NCBI GenBank assembly: GCA_004555205.1
Contig: SFIY01000022.1
Coordinates: 1 to 42,803 of the forward strand
Length of the DNA: 42,803 bases
Direction of reading: 5' to 3'
From: Clostridiales bacterium
GTDB taxonomy: Bacteria > Bacillota > Clostridia > Oscillospirales > Oscillospiraceae
Part shown: positions 23,010 to 31,575 of the stretch, one piece after another
Numbering within the stretch: position 1 is the first letter of the stretch
Layout of the letters: the number at the start of each line of letters is the position of its first letter
Translations under genes and position numbers: made by a program
The notes under the pieces: generated by a model
What the model was told of the DNA's origin: nothing
The model's input: the letters and a program-made list of their open reading frames with translations, nothing else
The model's database searches: none

Positions 23010-24482
23010 TCAGGAAGGATCTTTTTTCTTGCCGTAGCCGTAGCCGTACTTGCCGTAGCCGTAGCCGTATTTGCCGTAGCCATAGCCGTATTTGCCGTAG
23101 CCGTAGCCATAACGGGAGCCCTGCACGGAGCCGGTGCAGCAATTGAGCACAAAACCGCCAATATGGGCGCCGTTGTCGCTCAGCGACTGCACACCGTCGA
23201 AGATCTGGGAACGCATGGCGTAATCCTCACGAATCACATAGACCACTTTGTCAGCATAGACACACAGCGCAGCGGCATCTGCCGTTGTAACACAGGGCGG
23301 TGTGTCGATGACGATATAATCAAACTTCGACCGTACAGATCGGATCATTTTTTGCAGATTTTCCTTCCGGAACAGCGGCGTGGGATTATCAATGGCATCG
23401 TCACCGGCAAACACATAGAGGGAAGTGTCTTGATAGCGCAGGAAAAGCACTTCCTCCAAGCCCTTCGCCAGACATTCGCCAAGGCCGACGGAAGGCTTAT
23501 CCATCCCCAAAAAAGGCTTGACACTGGGGCTGCGCAGGTCGGCGTCGATCAGCAACACGGTTTTCCCGTCCTTAGCCAGTGTCAACGCAGTGTTCACCGC
23601 CAGAGAGGTCTTGCCCTCCGAGGGAACGGAGCTGGTAAACAGAATAACATTTTCCTCCTTGTCCTTCATCTGACGCAGCAGCTTCAGACGCAGCAGGCGG
23701 AAGGATTCACAAAAGGCGGACTCGGAGGGCTGGTGTGTGACCAGTGTACCGCTGTTTTTGCCATTGCTGCGCTGCTTGTTTTTAACAAAGGGGATGCGCG
23801 CAAGACAGGACAGATTCAGCATCTTTTTTACATCGTCGGAATTGGTGACGGTGCGCCGCATGGCCGCCATGATACACAGCATGACCATAGCGATAAGCAG
23901 GCCGCAAGCGGCGCCCTTCAGTGCGCTGTGCTTCCAGGAAAGTGTATTGTACGGCGCGCCGGGTCGGACAGGTTCCCGTGCGACCACAAGCTGGGTCTCG
24001 CCGATAACCGGACGGCTTACCTGCGGATAGACATTCATCACTGCGCGAGTAATCTGATACGCATCGTCTGCGCTGGGGCTTGTGACCGTCAGTACAAAGA
24101 AGTTGGTTTCCGCCACAGAGGAAGCGCTGATGCTGCCGTTGATAAAGCTGCTGCCCAGTTCCTGACAGATCAGCTCCCTCATCAGGTCGGAGGAGAGCAG
24201 ATACGGGAAGGTTTCAGCCGCCTGTTGGGCAACGGCATTGTCATAGTAGTAGCTATAACCGAGCACGCCGTGGCTGTCAGTGGAGCCGACACTGACGGAG
24301 AATACAGCCTCCGACCGGTACATGGGTCTGTATGTGCGCACGGCACGAAAACCGGCAAGGGCGCCGCCCAGAATAATGAGCGCAAGAATAACCGCCCAGA
24401 ATTTACCCGCAAGGGGTACCATTTTGCGCAATAAACCGACAAGATCAAGGCGCACCAGTTCTTCGGATTTAATGTTTTCCAT
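23010..24482 (-). CDS. bacterial tyrosine kinase (Wzz + BY-kinase) with YGYGYGK repeat tail
   Basis: I set the start at ATG 24482, which overlaps the end of the upstream kinase by 14 bases; the frame extends further upstream but only through the other gene. 490 residues. Residues ~1-225 are a Wzz-type chain-length domain with membrane helices near 30-50 and 215-235. The kinase follows: FTSSVPSEGKTSLAVN (Walker A) near 290, VLLIDADLRSP (A') and FDYIVIDTPP (Walker B). The C-terminus is four exact heptads of YGYGYGK and then KKDPS, giving a dense Tyr cluster, the usual autophosphorylation site of BY-kinases. It is the paralogue of the preceding gene. Confidence 0.92.
   Translation of the reverse strand: MENIKSEELVRLDLVGLLRKMVPLAGKFWAVILALIILGGALAGFRAVRTYRPMYRSEAVFSVSVGSTDSHGVLGYSYYYDNAVAQQAAETFPYLLSSDLMRELICQELGSSFINGSISASSVAETNFFVLTVTSPSADDAYQITRAVMNVYPQVSRPVIGETQLVVAREPVRPGAPYNTLSWKHSALKGAACGLLIAMVMLCIMAAMRRTVTNSDDVKKMLNLSCLARIPFVKNKQRSNGKNSGTLVTHQPSESAFCESFRLLRLKLLRQMKDKEENVILFTSSVPSEGKTSLAVNTALTLAKDGKTVLLIDADLRSPSVKPFLGMDKPSVGLGECLAKGLEEVLFLRYQDTSLYVFAGDDAIDNPTPLFRKENLQKMIRSVRSKFDYIVIDTPPCVTTADAAALCVYADKVVYVIREDYAMRSQIFDGVQSLSDNGAHIGGFVLNCCTGSVQGSRYGYGYGKYGYGYGKYGYGYGKYGYGYGKKKDPS
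23029..23112 (-). repeat. 21-bp tandem repeat, four copies, coding YGYGYGK
   Basis: Four copies of a 21-bp unit (complement of TTGCCGTAGCCGTAGCCGTA plus one base) differ only at a few silent positions. They sit at the 3' end of the second kinase gene and can change length by slippage without breaking the frame. Confidence 0.9.
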
Positions 24483-25986
24483 TTTGCACCTCGCTCTCTG
24501 CCGTGATGTGGCTGTGCTTATGACCGTAGCCGTACTTGCCGTAGCCGTATTTTCCGTAGCCATAGGCCGTGCCGTGAGCGTGTGTGCGGCGCATATCATT
24601 GAGAATACAGCCCAAAAATTCCGCCTTGCCGGCACGCAGTGCATCAATGGCATCATTGATATGCGGTGCAGGAACGGTATCTTGCCGTACAACCAGCACA
24701 GAGCAGTCAGACAGGTCGGACAGCAGTTCACTGTCGGCAAAATAACCCAGCGGAGGGGAGTCAATCATTACATAATCAAAACGCTCACGAGCCAAATCAA
24801 TGACCTGCTTCAACAGAGGCGAGGAAATCAACTCGATCATATCCGCGTAAGACTTCGTGCTCAGCAGGGACTGAAGACCGGTTTGCTCATCGACCAGCGC
24901 GGCGCTTAGAATGTGCTCAGCCGAGGCGCCCGAGGCCAGCAATTCGCCCAATTCGTGCTCTTTGTTCACGGTAAGTCCCAGCATTTCGCTTTGCACCGGA
25001 CGGCGCAGGTCCAGGTCGATAAACAAAACACGCAGATGCTTTTCCGCCAGCGACAGGGCCGTGTTGGCGGCCAAAGTGGATTTTCCTTCCGCTTCGGACA
25101 CGCTGGAGAATAAGAAAACCCGGCTGCCTTTGGCGTGTTCGTGCTCAAACTTGGCGGCAATGCGGTAAATCGACTCGGCAAAAGCGAAACTGATGGCAGG
25201 CGAGGAAATTTTCAGATTACTGCGCAAACGCTTGCCGCGCAAACGCTTGCCGCCGTTCTTGCCGGGATCGTGGGGTGTCAGCTTGTTCGCTGCAAAACCG
25301 GCACGGGATTTCGACTGCTTTTCATGGGGGACGATACCGATGATCTTGGCATCCAAATTGTTCCGGGCGCCCTCACCGGTCTGTATCGTGCCGGAGGAAA
25401 CGGAGAGCCATGCCAGCATAGCCAACATTGCAGCGGCACACAGTGCGCCGGAAACGGCAGTCACGCGTGAGGCGTTATAATTGTGGACGGCCGTGGCAAG
25501 GGATGATGTGCTGAGCACGGAGAGAACAGCGGTAGAGGAAACATAATCCGACAGTTCTGCATAATTGTCAACAATGGCCTGTGAGATCAGCAAGGCGTCT
25601 TTGGCAGAAGGCGAGGTAACCGTGACGGTAATCAGGTTTGTTTCGCCCTGCTGCTGAGCGCTGACCGTACCGTTGACATCGCTGCCCAGGGAATCACGAA
25701 TGGCGTCGTGCATCATATCGCTTTGCAGCAGCTCAGAATAAATGGCGGCTGTTTCCGATGCGGCAGAAACATTACTGTAATAGGCGCCGCTGCCGGAACG
25801 AGCCGTGACGACAAACGTGGCAGTGCTGCTGTAATCGTGAGAAATCACCGCAGACAGCACCACCGAGGCGCCCAGGATGCCGATTAGGGCGGCAAGGATC
25901 ACCAGATAGAACTTGCGTAAAATCAAGCGCAGCACGCACAGGGGTTCCACCTCTGACAGCCGCGTCAGATAAATGCGATCTTCCAT
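24469..25986 (-). CDS. bacterial tyrosine kinase (Wzz + BY-kinase) with YGYGK repeat tail
   Basis: ATG 25986 has GAGAGGTC 6 bases upstream and starts 13 bases after the previous stop; 505 residues. The N-terminal half is a Wzz domain: membrane helices near residues 25-50 and 220-240 flank an extracellular helical region. The kinase half has FSSVSEAEGKSTLAAN (Walker A) near 300, VLFIDLDLRRP (A') and FDYVMIDSPPLGYF (Walker B). The tail reads TAYGYGKYGYGKYGYGHKH, a shorter version of the Tyr repeats in the next gene. BY-kinases control export and length of extracellular polysaccharide through Tyr phosphorylation, reversed by CpsB-type phosphatases such as the one at 26856. Confidence 0.92.
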   Translation of the reverse strand: MEDRIYLTRLSEVEPLCVLRLILRKFYLVILAALIGILGASVVLSAVISHDYSSTATFVVTARSGSGAYYSNVSAASETAAIYSELLQSDMMHDAIRDSLGSDVNGTVSAQQQGETNLITVTVTSPSAKDALLISQAIVDNYAELSDYVSSTAVLSVLSTSSLATAVHNYNASRVTAVSGALCAAAMLAMLAWLSVSSGTIQTGEGARNNLDAKIIGIVPHEKQSKSRAGFAANKLTPHDPGKNGGKRLRGKRLRSNLKISSPAISFAFAESIYRIAAKFEHEHAKGSRVFLFSSVSEAEGKSTLAANTALSLAEKHLRVLFIDLDLRRPVQSEMLGLTVNKEHELGELLASGASAEHILSAALVDEQTGLQSLLSTKSYADMIELISSPLLKQVIDLARERFDYVMIDSPPLGYFADSELLSDLSDCSVLVVRQDTVPAPHINDAIDALRAGKAEFLGCILNDMRRTHAHGTAYGYGKYGYGKYGYGHKHSHITAESEVQNGKH

Positions 25987-25999
25987 ATACTGACCTCTC

Positions 26000-26803
26000 T
26001 TACTTGACGACCACAGTGAGATATACTGTGTAGGTTTGATAGAGATAGGAAACATCATACACACCGGGCACAGCCGTGTCCACGGCCGAATCGACCTGAA
26101 CACTCCGCCCGTTCACCGGCTGACCGGCCCGGTCGGTGACGGCCTCGATGTAGCCATAGGGATCAAAGTCGCTGCCTCTGTCCAAATAAACGATGTAATC
26201 GGTCAGTGTGATGAGGGGCTTGGCGGCCGAAGCGCTGCTGATGATGACCTTGAGCGGCAGGGTTTCCACATCGCCCAGGCGGTTCGTCACCTGAGCGGTG
26301 ATGTTATATACCCCCTCATACGAGGAGGAGATATTTTGCGCGATGATGCGGATGCTGCCGGAAATATCACCGTCAATGGTATCCTGCGCCGTCAGGCGGT
26401 CCAACACCGGTACATGGCTGCCCACAGGAAAAATCAGCGGCTCGTGCAGGGAAAAATGGGGTTTTTCGTAATTTGTATAACGGATCGTCCGCGTACAGGT
26501 GCCCATGTTGTCAGAGGAATCAAAAACGACATAGGTGATTTTTGCGGTGTTGTCAGTAATCAGGGGCGTAATACCCTTTACCAGAATCTGGTCGGTCAGG
26601 TCGCCGTCCTTATTGTCGCTGGCGGTGACACCCTGCAGAAGTATGTCGCTTGATGCGTTGACTTGGGCTTCCAGCACCTCGCTGCTGCAGGAGATGACAG
26701 GCGCCGTCCGATCAACGAAGAAGTGCAGGTATGCACGGGTAATGCCGAATGTCAGCAAAACAGCGGCAAATAAAATGACGGTGATTCTTTCTAAAATTCT
26801 CAT
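26000..26803 (-). CDS. membrane-anchored protein with Ig-like/HYR-like domains
   Basis: 267 residues. One N-terminal membrane helix (about residues 8-27, uncleaved anchor or signal) is followed by extracellular beta-rich modules. Two repeat the immunoglobulin-like pattern found in bacterial surface proteins: DRTAPVISC...VTASDNKDGDLTDQI at about residues 32-75, and VPVLDRLTAQDTIDGDISGSI with NRLGDVETLPLKVII at about 130-190. A third segment covers 195-267. The xDxxDGDLT motif often binds calcium. It sits between the phosphatase and the kinase genes, so it is likely a co-polymerase partner or a sensor for the extracellular polymer. The SD is weak (AGGAT). I do not know a named homologue. Confidence 0.7.
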   Translation of the reverse strand: MRILERITVILFAAVLLTFGITRAYLHFFVDRTAPVISCSSEVLEAQVNASSDILLQGVTASDNKDGDLTDQILVKGITPLITDNTAKITYVVFDSSDNMGTCTRTIRYTNYEKPHFSLHEPLIFPVGSHVPVLDRLTAQDTIDGDISGSIRIIAQNISSSYEGVYNITAQVTNRLGDVETLPLKVIISSASAAKPLITLTDYIVYLDRGSDFDPYGYIEAVTDRAGQPVNGRSVQVDSAVDTAVPGVYDVSYLYQTYTVYLTVVVK

Positions 26804-26855
26804 AGTTTTTTAGATCCTTTTCTCAGACATCTTTGCAAAACAGGAAAAATACGCT

Positions 26856-27593
26856 TCAATCGGCGGATAAAACGGGCTCATTTTTCAGGATACACAGTGG
26901 ATTGTGCTCCAGAAGAATGTGCGCATAGTCGGGGGAGTAGTGCATGGCCAGATGGTCGCGCAGCTGCCCCATGCGGGGCGTTCGGACAACGCTGCTGTGT
27001 GCATCGCTGGCGACTGCGTGGGCAAGTCCGCGTGCTAAGATCCAGTTGGCAGTGGCGGCGGCACGGCGCCCCAAGCGGCCGAGGATGCTGCCTTTATTGA
27101 CCTGAATGATATATCCGTCGGCAAACCAGCGCTCGATGACATACGGGGTATTTTGCACGGCCTCATACCGTTCGGGATGGGCAATGACCGGTGTAAGGCC
27201 CTGTGCGGCGATGGCGCTGAGCATGTCGTCCATGTAGGCCAGATCTTCGTCAAAAAAGAACTCCACCAACAGATAATTTGAGCCTGCCAGTGTGACCGGT
27301 TGATTGTTTTTCAGCAAGTCCGGCACATCGGTCGTGCATAAAATCTCCGCTCCGAAATAAAGGGACAGCGGAATGCCCGCCTGCTCAACACGTTCCCGCA
27401 ATTGGAGAAAATGCTGAGCCAGCCGGGCTGATTTGACATTATGTTCTTCGGTATCCGGAATATGGAAATGGGGCGTGGCAATCATGGCGTCTACACCGCT
27501 GTCAACAGCCATGCGAGCCATCTCCAGTGCGTCCTCCATACTGTCCGCCCCATCGTCTGCAAAGGGCAGAATATGACAATGTATATCGATCAT
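26856..27593 (-). CDS. CpsB/YwqE-type tyrosine-protein phosphatase (PHP family)
   Basis: 245 residues, SD AGGAGGG. Metal-binding motifs of the PHP fold appear in order: DIHCHILPFADDG at the N-terminus, ATPHFH near residue 40, GAEILCT near 82, VIAHPERYEAV near 137 and VASDAHSS near 195. These coordinate a multinuclear metal centre that removes phosphate from tyrosine. In Streptococcus and Bacillus the homologues dephosphorylate the BY-kinase tail and so switch polysaccharide export. It is the first gene of the operon, followed by the Ig-like protein and the two kinases, the classical partner arrangement. Confidence 0.93.
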   Translation of the reverse strand: MIDIHCHILPFADDGADSMEDALEMARMAVDSGVDAMIATPHFHIPDTEEHNVKSARLAQHFLQLRERVEQAGIPLSLYFGAEILCTTDVPDLLKNNQPVTLAGSNYLLVEFFFDEDLAYMDDMLSAIAAQGLTPVIAHPERYEAVQNTPYVIERWFADGYIIQVNKGSILGRLGRRAAATANWILARGLAHAVASDAHSSVVRTPRMGQLRDHLAMHYSPDYAHILLEHNPLCILKNEPVLSAD

Positions 27594-27630
27594 AAGACCC
27601 TCCTGCAGTTATCGAAGCAATAATCAATTT

Positions 27631-27659
27631 ATGATACCACAGGAGAGTCAAAAATGCAA
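27631..27659 (-). promoter_or_regulatory. promoter of the phosphatase-kinase operon
   Basis: On the minus strand TTGCAT (27659-27654), 17 bases, TATCAT (27636-27631), about 40 bases before the cpsB-like ATG. Confidence 0.65.
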
Positions 27660-27693
27660 GATTTATAGGGAATTTACGGTGAAATGAAGCGCT

Positions 27694-28449
27694 TTACACC
27701 CTATGCCGCTGTACCTGCCGGCGAATGTCCTCCGATAAGATGGCGATAAAATGGCCGTTGCAGGGTTTGCCCTTTGCGGCGCTGACGGAAAAGCGGAAAT
27801 AGGATTGCAGCATCGCCTGGTTGCCGTCGTCCCAGGCGTGCTCAATGGCGGTGCGGATGGAGCGTTCCACCTGCGGCGCGTTGACACCGAAAGCCTTCGC
27901 TACCCGGGGATACAGCTCCTTTGTCAGCGCATTGAGCAGATCCGGTTCGCGAACGGCAAGTAAAATGGCCTCGCGCACATAGCGGAAGCCTTTCAGGTGG
28001 GCGGGCATACCCAACTTATGCAGATGGGCAGTAACCATCCCCTCCAGCGCGGCAGGAAAGACCACATCGTCTTCGGCAGGCCGGCATGCCTGCCGCATCA
28101 GACCCAACAGTGAGTCCAACTGACAAGGCTTTGTCAGAAAATAGTAAGCGCCCAATTGGGCCGCACGCTGGACCATCTCGTTTGTGCAAAAGGCGGACAG
28201 AATGATGACCTTCGGCGCATCATTCAATTGTCTGCTCTTTCTGAGCAGCGCAAGACCGTCCAATTCCGGCAGCATCAAATCGGTAATAAGCAGCTGTGGC
28301 TTATTACGCTGAATCGACATGAACGCATCATGTCCGCTGCCGGTGCAACCGACGACCTCAAATTCGCCGGACTCTTCGATCGTCTGCTTTAACAGTAGGC
28401 GAAATTCCGCCCCCGCATCTGCGAGAACGACCTGACTTTTACTCCCCAT
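27694..28449 (-). CDS. spo0A: sporulation transcription factor Spo0A
   Basis: ATG 28449 gives 251 residues, close to usual Spo0A length; longer frames add non-conserved residues. Residues 1-~120 are a receiver domain: VVLADAGAEFR, LLITDLMLPELDG with the phosphoacceptor Asp near 57, ILSAF and YYFLTKPC with the conserved Thr/Lys. Residues ~140-251 match the Spo0A DNA-binding domain: VERSIRTAIEHAWDDGN and the recognition region YFRFSVSAAKGKPCNGHFIA. When phosphorylated it binds 0A boxes and starts sporulation. A 0A box at 28573-28579 lies upstream, consistent with autoregulation. Its usual neighbour spoIVB is not here. The receiver/output pairing leaves little doubt, though I cannot exclude a paralogue. 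Confidence 0.9.
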   Translation of the reverse strand: MGSKSQVVLADAGAEFRLLLKQTIEESGEFEVVGCTGSGHDAFMSIQRNKPQLLITDLMLPELDGLALLRKSRQLNDAPKVIILSAFCTNEMVQRAAQLGAYYFLTKPCQLDSLLGLMRQACRPAEDDVVFPAALEGMVTAHLHKLGMPAHLKGFRYVREAILLAVREPDLLNALTKELYPRVAKAFGVNAPQVERSIRTAIEHAWDDGNQAMLQSYFRFSVSAAKGKPCNGHFIAILSEDIRRQVQRHRV

Positions 28450-28571
28450 TTTATTTGTACCTCTTCCCCCAAAAAACGCCCTCTGCACTATGTTATGTAA
28501 ACAATAGACAGCGGTGCTGTTTAAAAAGTAGCACATTGTGACACATTTTGCAAGGTTTCCGCTGACGAAAA

Positions 28572-28581
28572 ATTCGACAAA
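28572..28581 (-). promoter_or_regulatory. 0A box upstream of spo0A
   Basis: The minus strand reads TTTGTCGAAT, matching the Spo0A box core TGTCGAA. A second, one-mismatch copy (TGTCGCA) lies directly upstream within 28582-28590. Confidence 0.65.
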
Positions 28582-28653
28582 ATGCGACATTGAACGACAG
28601 AATCAAAGATGTTGCGATGGGAAACAAAAATGTGCACTATATATGGCAAATCC

Positions 28654-29868
28654 TCATGTGACAATCATTTTTTCGTGTAAATTGACGATGTCGTCATCGC
28701 TGCAGCCCAACTCGCGCAGCACCTTATCCGTATCTGCGCCGATGACACCTGTCGGCTGGGTTTCCCGCCTGCCGAAATCGGAAAAACGGATGGGCGGAGT
28801 GGGCAGCGACGCGGTTTTTCCGTCGGGGTAGGTCAGACGGTCAAACACATCATTGGCGTTTGCCTGCGCGTCATCGGCAATTTCGCGGTAATGGCGCAGC
28901 CGCTCGTTGGGAATGTCGTTGGCGTCCAGCAGTGCCGTCCATTCCTGCGCCGGGCGTGTGCGCATCAGCGCCTCCATCTTGCGGCTGATCTCGGCAAGTG
29001 CACCGCTTTGACGCATGGCGGCCAGTGTGGCCAGGCGCGGATCACTGAGCAGCTCGGGCATATCGAAAAGGCGGGCCATGGTAGCTTTATCGCGGGAGTA
29101 TTCCTTTTCCATAATGGCGATCCACTCGCCGTCGGCACATTCGTAATAATCGGAAAACGGATCCCAGGGTGCATAGCGGTCGGCGGGATATTCCTTGCCG
29201 TATTGACTGTTCAGCACGGCGCTGGCGGAGCACCAAATACCGCTGTGATGCAGGGACGTGGAGAGCATCGTGCCGTGTCCGGTGGTTTGACGGCCCAGCA
29301 GTGCCATCAGAATACCGGAGAGAAATGCGTTGGCGGTGGCCAGATCGCCAAAGGCAAAGGACGGACGCAGAGGAAAGGCGCCGGGCGTCAGCCAGTCCTG
29401 GGAGGCGCCGCTGCGCAGCCAGAAGGCGGTGGAATCGAAACCGGGGCGGTCCACATCGGGACCGGTCAGACCAAAGCCGGAGAAGTGTGCATAAATCAGG
29501 CGGGGATAGGCTTCCTTCAAGGTCTCGTAACCAAGCCCCATCTTCTCCAGCGAGCGCATCCGCACATTGGTGATAAACACATCGCTCCGGGCCAAAAGCC
29601 GGTGGAAAAGGGCCATGCCCTCCGGGGTTTTCAGGTTGATGGCAGCCAGCTCCTTGCCGGCGTTAAACAGATCGAACAACGGGTTGTTGCCGTCCTCTGC
29701 GGGTAGCTGATGTGCTGTGCCCAGCGGACGCAGCAAATCCCCGTTGGGTGCTTCGACCTTGATGACTTGAGCGCCGTATGCGGCCATAATGCGCGCTGCC
29801 GTAGGGGCAGCCACCACGGTGGCAAGCTCCAATACGCGCACACCGGCGAGAGGCAGATCCTGCGTCAT
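28654..29868 (-). CDS. CaiB/BaiF family CoA-transferase
   Basis: 404 residues with SD AGGAGG. The N-terminus LAGVRVLELATVVAAPTAARIMAAYGAQVIKVE is the class III CoA-transferase signature (given here in two parts: LAGVRVLELATVVAAPTAAR and AAYGAQVIKVE). The conserved NLKTPEG and the RMRSLEKMGLGYETL segments follow, with the nucleophilic Asp expected in the LRSG-like/RPGFDSTAFW region near residue 145. Such enzymes move CoA between carboxylic acids, for example in carnitine, oxalate or bile acid metabolism. It stands alone here, so the substrate is unknown. Promoter TGGACA-17-TATAAT lies upstream on the minus strand. Confidence 0.9.
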   Translation of the reverse strand: MTQDLPLAGVRVLELATVVAAPTAARIMAAYGAQVIKVEAPNGDLLRPLGTAHQLPAEDGNNPLFDLFNAGKELAAINLKTPEGMALFHRLLARSDVFITNVRMRSLEKMGLGYETLKEAYPRLIYAHFSGFGLTGPDVDRPGFDSTAFWLRSGASQDWLTPGAFPLRPSFAFGDLATANAFLSGILMALLGRQTTGHGTMLSTSLHHSGIWCSASAVLNSQYGKEYPADRYAPWDPFSDYYECADGEWIAIMEKEYSRDKATMARLFDMPELLSDPRLATLAAMRQSGALAEISRKMEALMRTRPAQEWTALLDANDIPNERLRHYREIADDAQANANDVFDRLTYPDGKTASLPTPPIRFSDFGRRETQPTGVIGADTDKVLRELGCSDDDIVNLHEKMIVT

Positions 29869-29906
29869 ATCCGATAACCTCCTGTAAAACGGTAATCTTT
29901 GCCCTT

Positions 29907-29935
29907 ATTATACAAGATAATCGTACATTTGTCCA
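29907..29935 (-). promoter_or_regulatory. promoter of the CoA-transferase gene
   Basis: On the minus strand TGGACA (29935-29930), 17 bases, TATAAT (29912-29907). Confidence 0.75.
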
Positions 29936-29937
29936 GT

Positions 29938-29966
29938 AAAAAGAGCTGCCTGAAGCAGCTCTTTTT
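29938..29966 (-). terminator. terminator of the ECF transporter operon
   Basis: AAAAAGAGCTGC, loop CTGAA, GCAGCTCTTTTT: a 12-bp symmetric stem with A/T runs both ways, at the end of the five-gene minus-strand operon. Confidence 0.9.
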
Positions 29967-29969
29967 ATT

Positions 29970-30857
29970 TTATTGACAATTTTGCCTGCGCAGCCGGGCA
30001 AAACGATGCTCATATACGGTTTGCAGCAGTGCAGGCAGCAGACAGTAAACGGCATATACAGCGCAGAACAGACAGGAGAGCGGTGTGATCGGTGTGATAA
30101 TGACGGCCGGGTCAAACAGGATTGCTGTCTGATCCAGCAGGAAGGCCATCAAAAGGACCGTCAGGCAGGTGAAGATGACCACCACCAGCGTGCGGTCACG
30201 GTTATCAAAGCGATAGAGGGAAAAAGCCGTGCGGCCGCGCAGGGTGGAGCCGCGGCTGCGCATGGATTGGCTGGTTGTGACAAGACTCTCAATCAGCCAG
30301 GTGATGAGAATGGAGCACAGGCGCAGGCAGTGGCAAACCCGCTGACAGAGATTGCCCTGATCGCTGCCGCAGCCCAGTGCGCGCCGGGCATTGTTGATCC
30401 GTCCTGCCTGGGCTTTGATGCGCGGCACCATACGCAGAAGAAGGGACAGGAACAAGCTCAATCGCGGCGACAGGCGGCCAAAGAGATAGACCACCTTGTC
30501 CGCGGTAAAAACGGCGTGCACACAGCCCAGCCACACCAATACCGACGCGGCGGTGATGCCGATGGTCAGGCCGCACAGCAGCGATTCCAGCGTAATGGCA
30601 TTGCCGATGAAATTCTGCCGCAGCACCGTAAGGCCGAAATGGTGATAACATCCGTACCACAGAGAAAAAAGCGCGGCGAAGGGCAGCAGGGCGAGGGAAA
30701 AGACCAACCCCTTCCTGCCGCGCAGCTTGGTCAGGCAGCACATGGCGCAGCAAAAGGACAGCGCCAGATAGACAGGATGCCGGAAACAAATGCTGCACAG
30801 GATCACCGAGGCAAAATAGATGGCATGGATGGCAGGATGATAGCTGTCAAATCCCAT
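29970..30857 (-). CDS. ECF transporter transmembrane subunit EcfT (second copy of the operon)
   Basis: 295 residues, ATG 4 bases after the S-component stop. Five or so hydrophobic segments and the cytoplasmic coupling helices with the SMRSRG motif (ARG-type) near residue 205 mark EcfT, the scaffold that links the ATPases to the substrate-binding subunit. The other coupling arm, ALGCGSDQGN, is Gly-Cys rich and less regular. A separate EcfT is encoded three genes upstream (33194-34081), so this operon has two. They share the size but differ clearly in sequence. Its stop is just before the terminator. Confidence 0.85.
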   Translation of the reverse strand: MGFDSYHPAIHAIYFASVILCSICFRHPVYLALSFCCAMCCLTKLRGRKGLVFSLALLPFAALFSLWYGCYHHFGLTVLRQNFIGNAITLESLLCGLTIGITAASVLVWLGCVHAVFTADKVVYLFGRLSPRLSLFLSLLLRMVPRIKAQAGRINNARRALGCGSDQGNLCQRVCHCLRLCSILITWLIESLVTTSQSMRSRGSTLRGRTAFSLYRFDNRDRTLVVVIFTCLTVLLMAFLLDQTAILFDPAVIITPITPLSCLFCAVYAVYCLLPALLQTVYEHRFARLRRQNCQ

Positions 30858-30861
30858 GGCG

Positions 30862-31575
30862 TTACTCCATCAACCCGTACTTCATCTGAATACGCTGCAA
30901 TTTTTCCAGCAGCGGCTTGCCCACCAAAACCAATGTCAGCAGTACGGCGGCACCGTGTACCAGATTGACCGGCAAGCCGGACAGATAGACGGCAGCGGCG
31001 GAGGCGGTGCTGACCGTGTTGGACATCATGAACAGGGTAGAGGTATCCAGCAGCGGCCCTACGACCAGCGCGATGGTGAGAAACCCAAAGATGCCCAGCA
31101 CCGCGAGATCCTTCTTGCCCGCAGGGACTTTTTTCAAAAGCCCCCAATGGGCAAACAGACCGGCCAGCAGACCGCCCACACCGTAGGCAAACATCTGCCA
31201 CGGCGTCCACGGACCCTGCCCGAAGATAAAATTGCTGACAAAACCGCTGACGGCGCCGCACAGAAAACCGGCCTCCGGGCCGAGGGCGATACCGGTCAGC
31301 ATCACAATGCCCATCATGGGCTTAAAGTGGGGGACGGCGGCAAAAACCGCACGGCTGGCCACGGCCAGAGCGGACATAACCGCCAATATCACCACCTCGC
31401 GGGCCTGCGGACGGCGGCTTTCAAAGCGCAGGAAAAACGCCGCCAGGGTCAGCAGGATGATCACAAGACCGGACAGATAGTATTTGCGGTCGGCTCTGGC
31501 GCAGAGATACACCGTGAGCGGCACCAGGACCAGTAAAATGACGAGGCTCAGACAAGTGCGCAGGGATCGTTTCAT
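30862..31575 (-). CDS. ECF transporter substrate-binding (S) component
   Basis: 237 residues; the ATG overlaps the stop of the ATPase gene (ATGA). Six membrane segments are visible. The core VAAVPHFKPMMGIVMLTG (here FAAVPHFKPMMGIV), then GPEAGFLCGAVSGFVSNFIF and GQGPWTPWQMFAYG, is the signature of the ECF S-component family that is usually assigned to cobalamin-like or related ligands in Clostridia and lactobacilli. The extra N-terminal ~45 residues hold two more hydrophobic helices. S components bind the vitamin in the membrane and topple for release. Ligand assignment to cobalamin is inference, supported by the DUF4430 protein of the operon. Confidence 0.85.
   Translation of the reverse strand: MKRSLRTCLSLVILLVLVPLTVYLCARADRKYYLSGLVIILLTLAAFFLRFESRRPQAREVVILAVMSALAVASRAVFAAVPHFKPMMGIVMLTGIALGPEAGFLCGAVSGFVSNFIFGQGPWTPWQMFAYGVGGLLAGLFAHWGLLKKVPAGKKDLAVLGIFGFLTIALVVGPLLDTSTLFMMSNTVSTASAAAVYLSGLPVNLVHGAAVLLTLVLVGKPLLEKLQRIQMKYGLME

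Noticed and set aside
21247..23037. A 596-codon open frame on the plus strand opposite the ABC transporter gene, and similar long antisense frames (22965-24434, 31956-33437, 36241-38250, 39249-40952)
   Set aside because: They lie exactly opposite well-supported genes with clear motifs, have His/Gln/Arg-biased composition and lack SD sequences. They are shadows of GC-rich coding DNA.
23029..23112. Regular repeats resembling a CRISPR array
   Set aside because: The 21-bp units are contiguous without spacers and encode YGYGYGK heptads in frame in a kinase tail.
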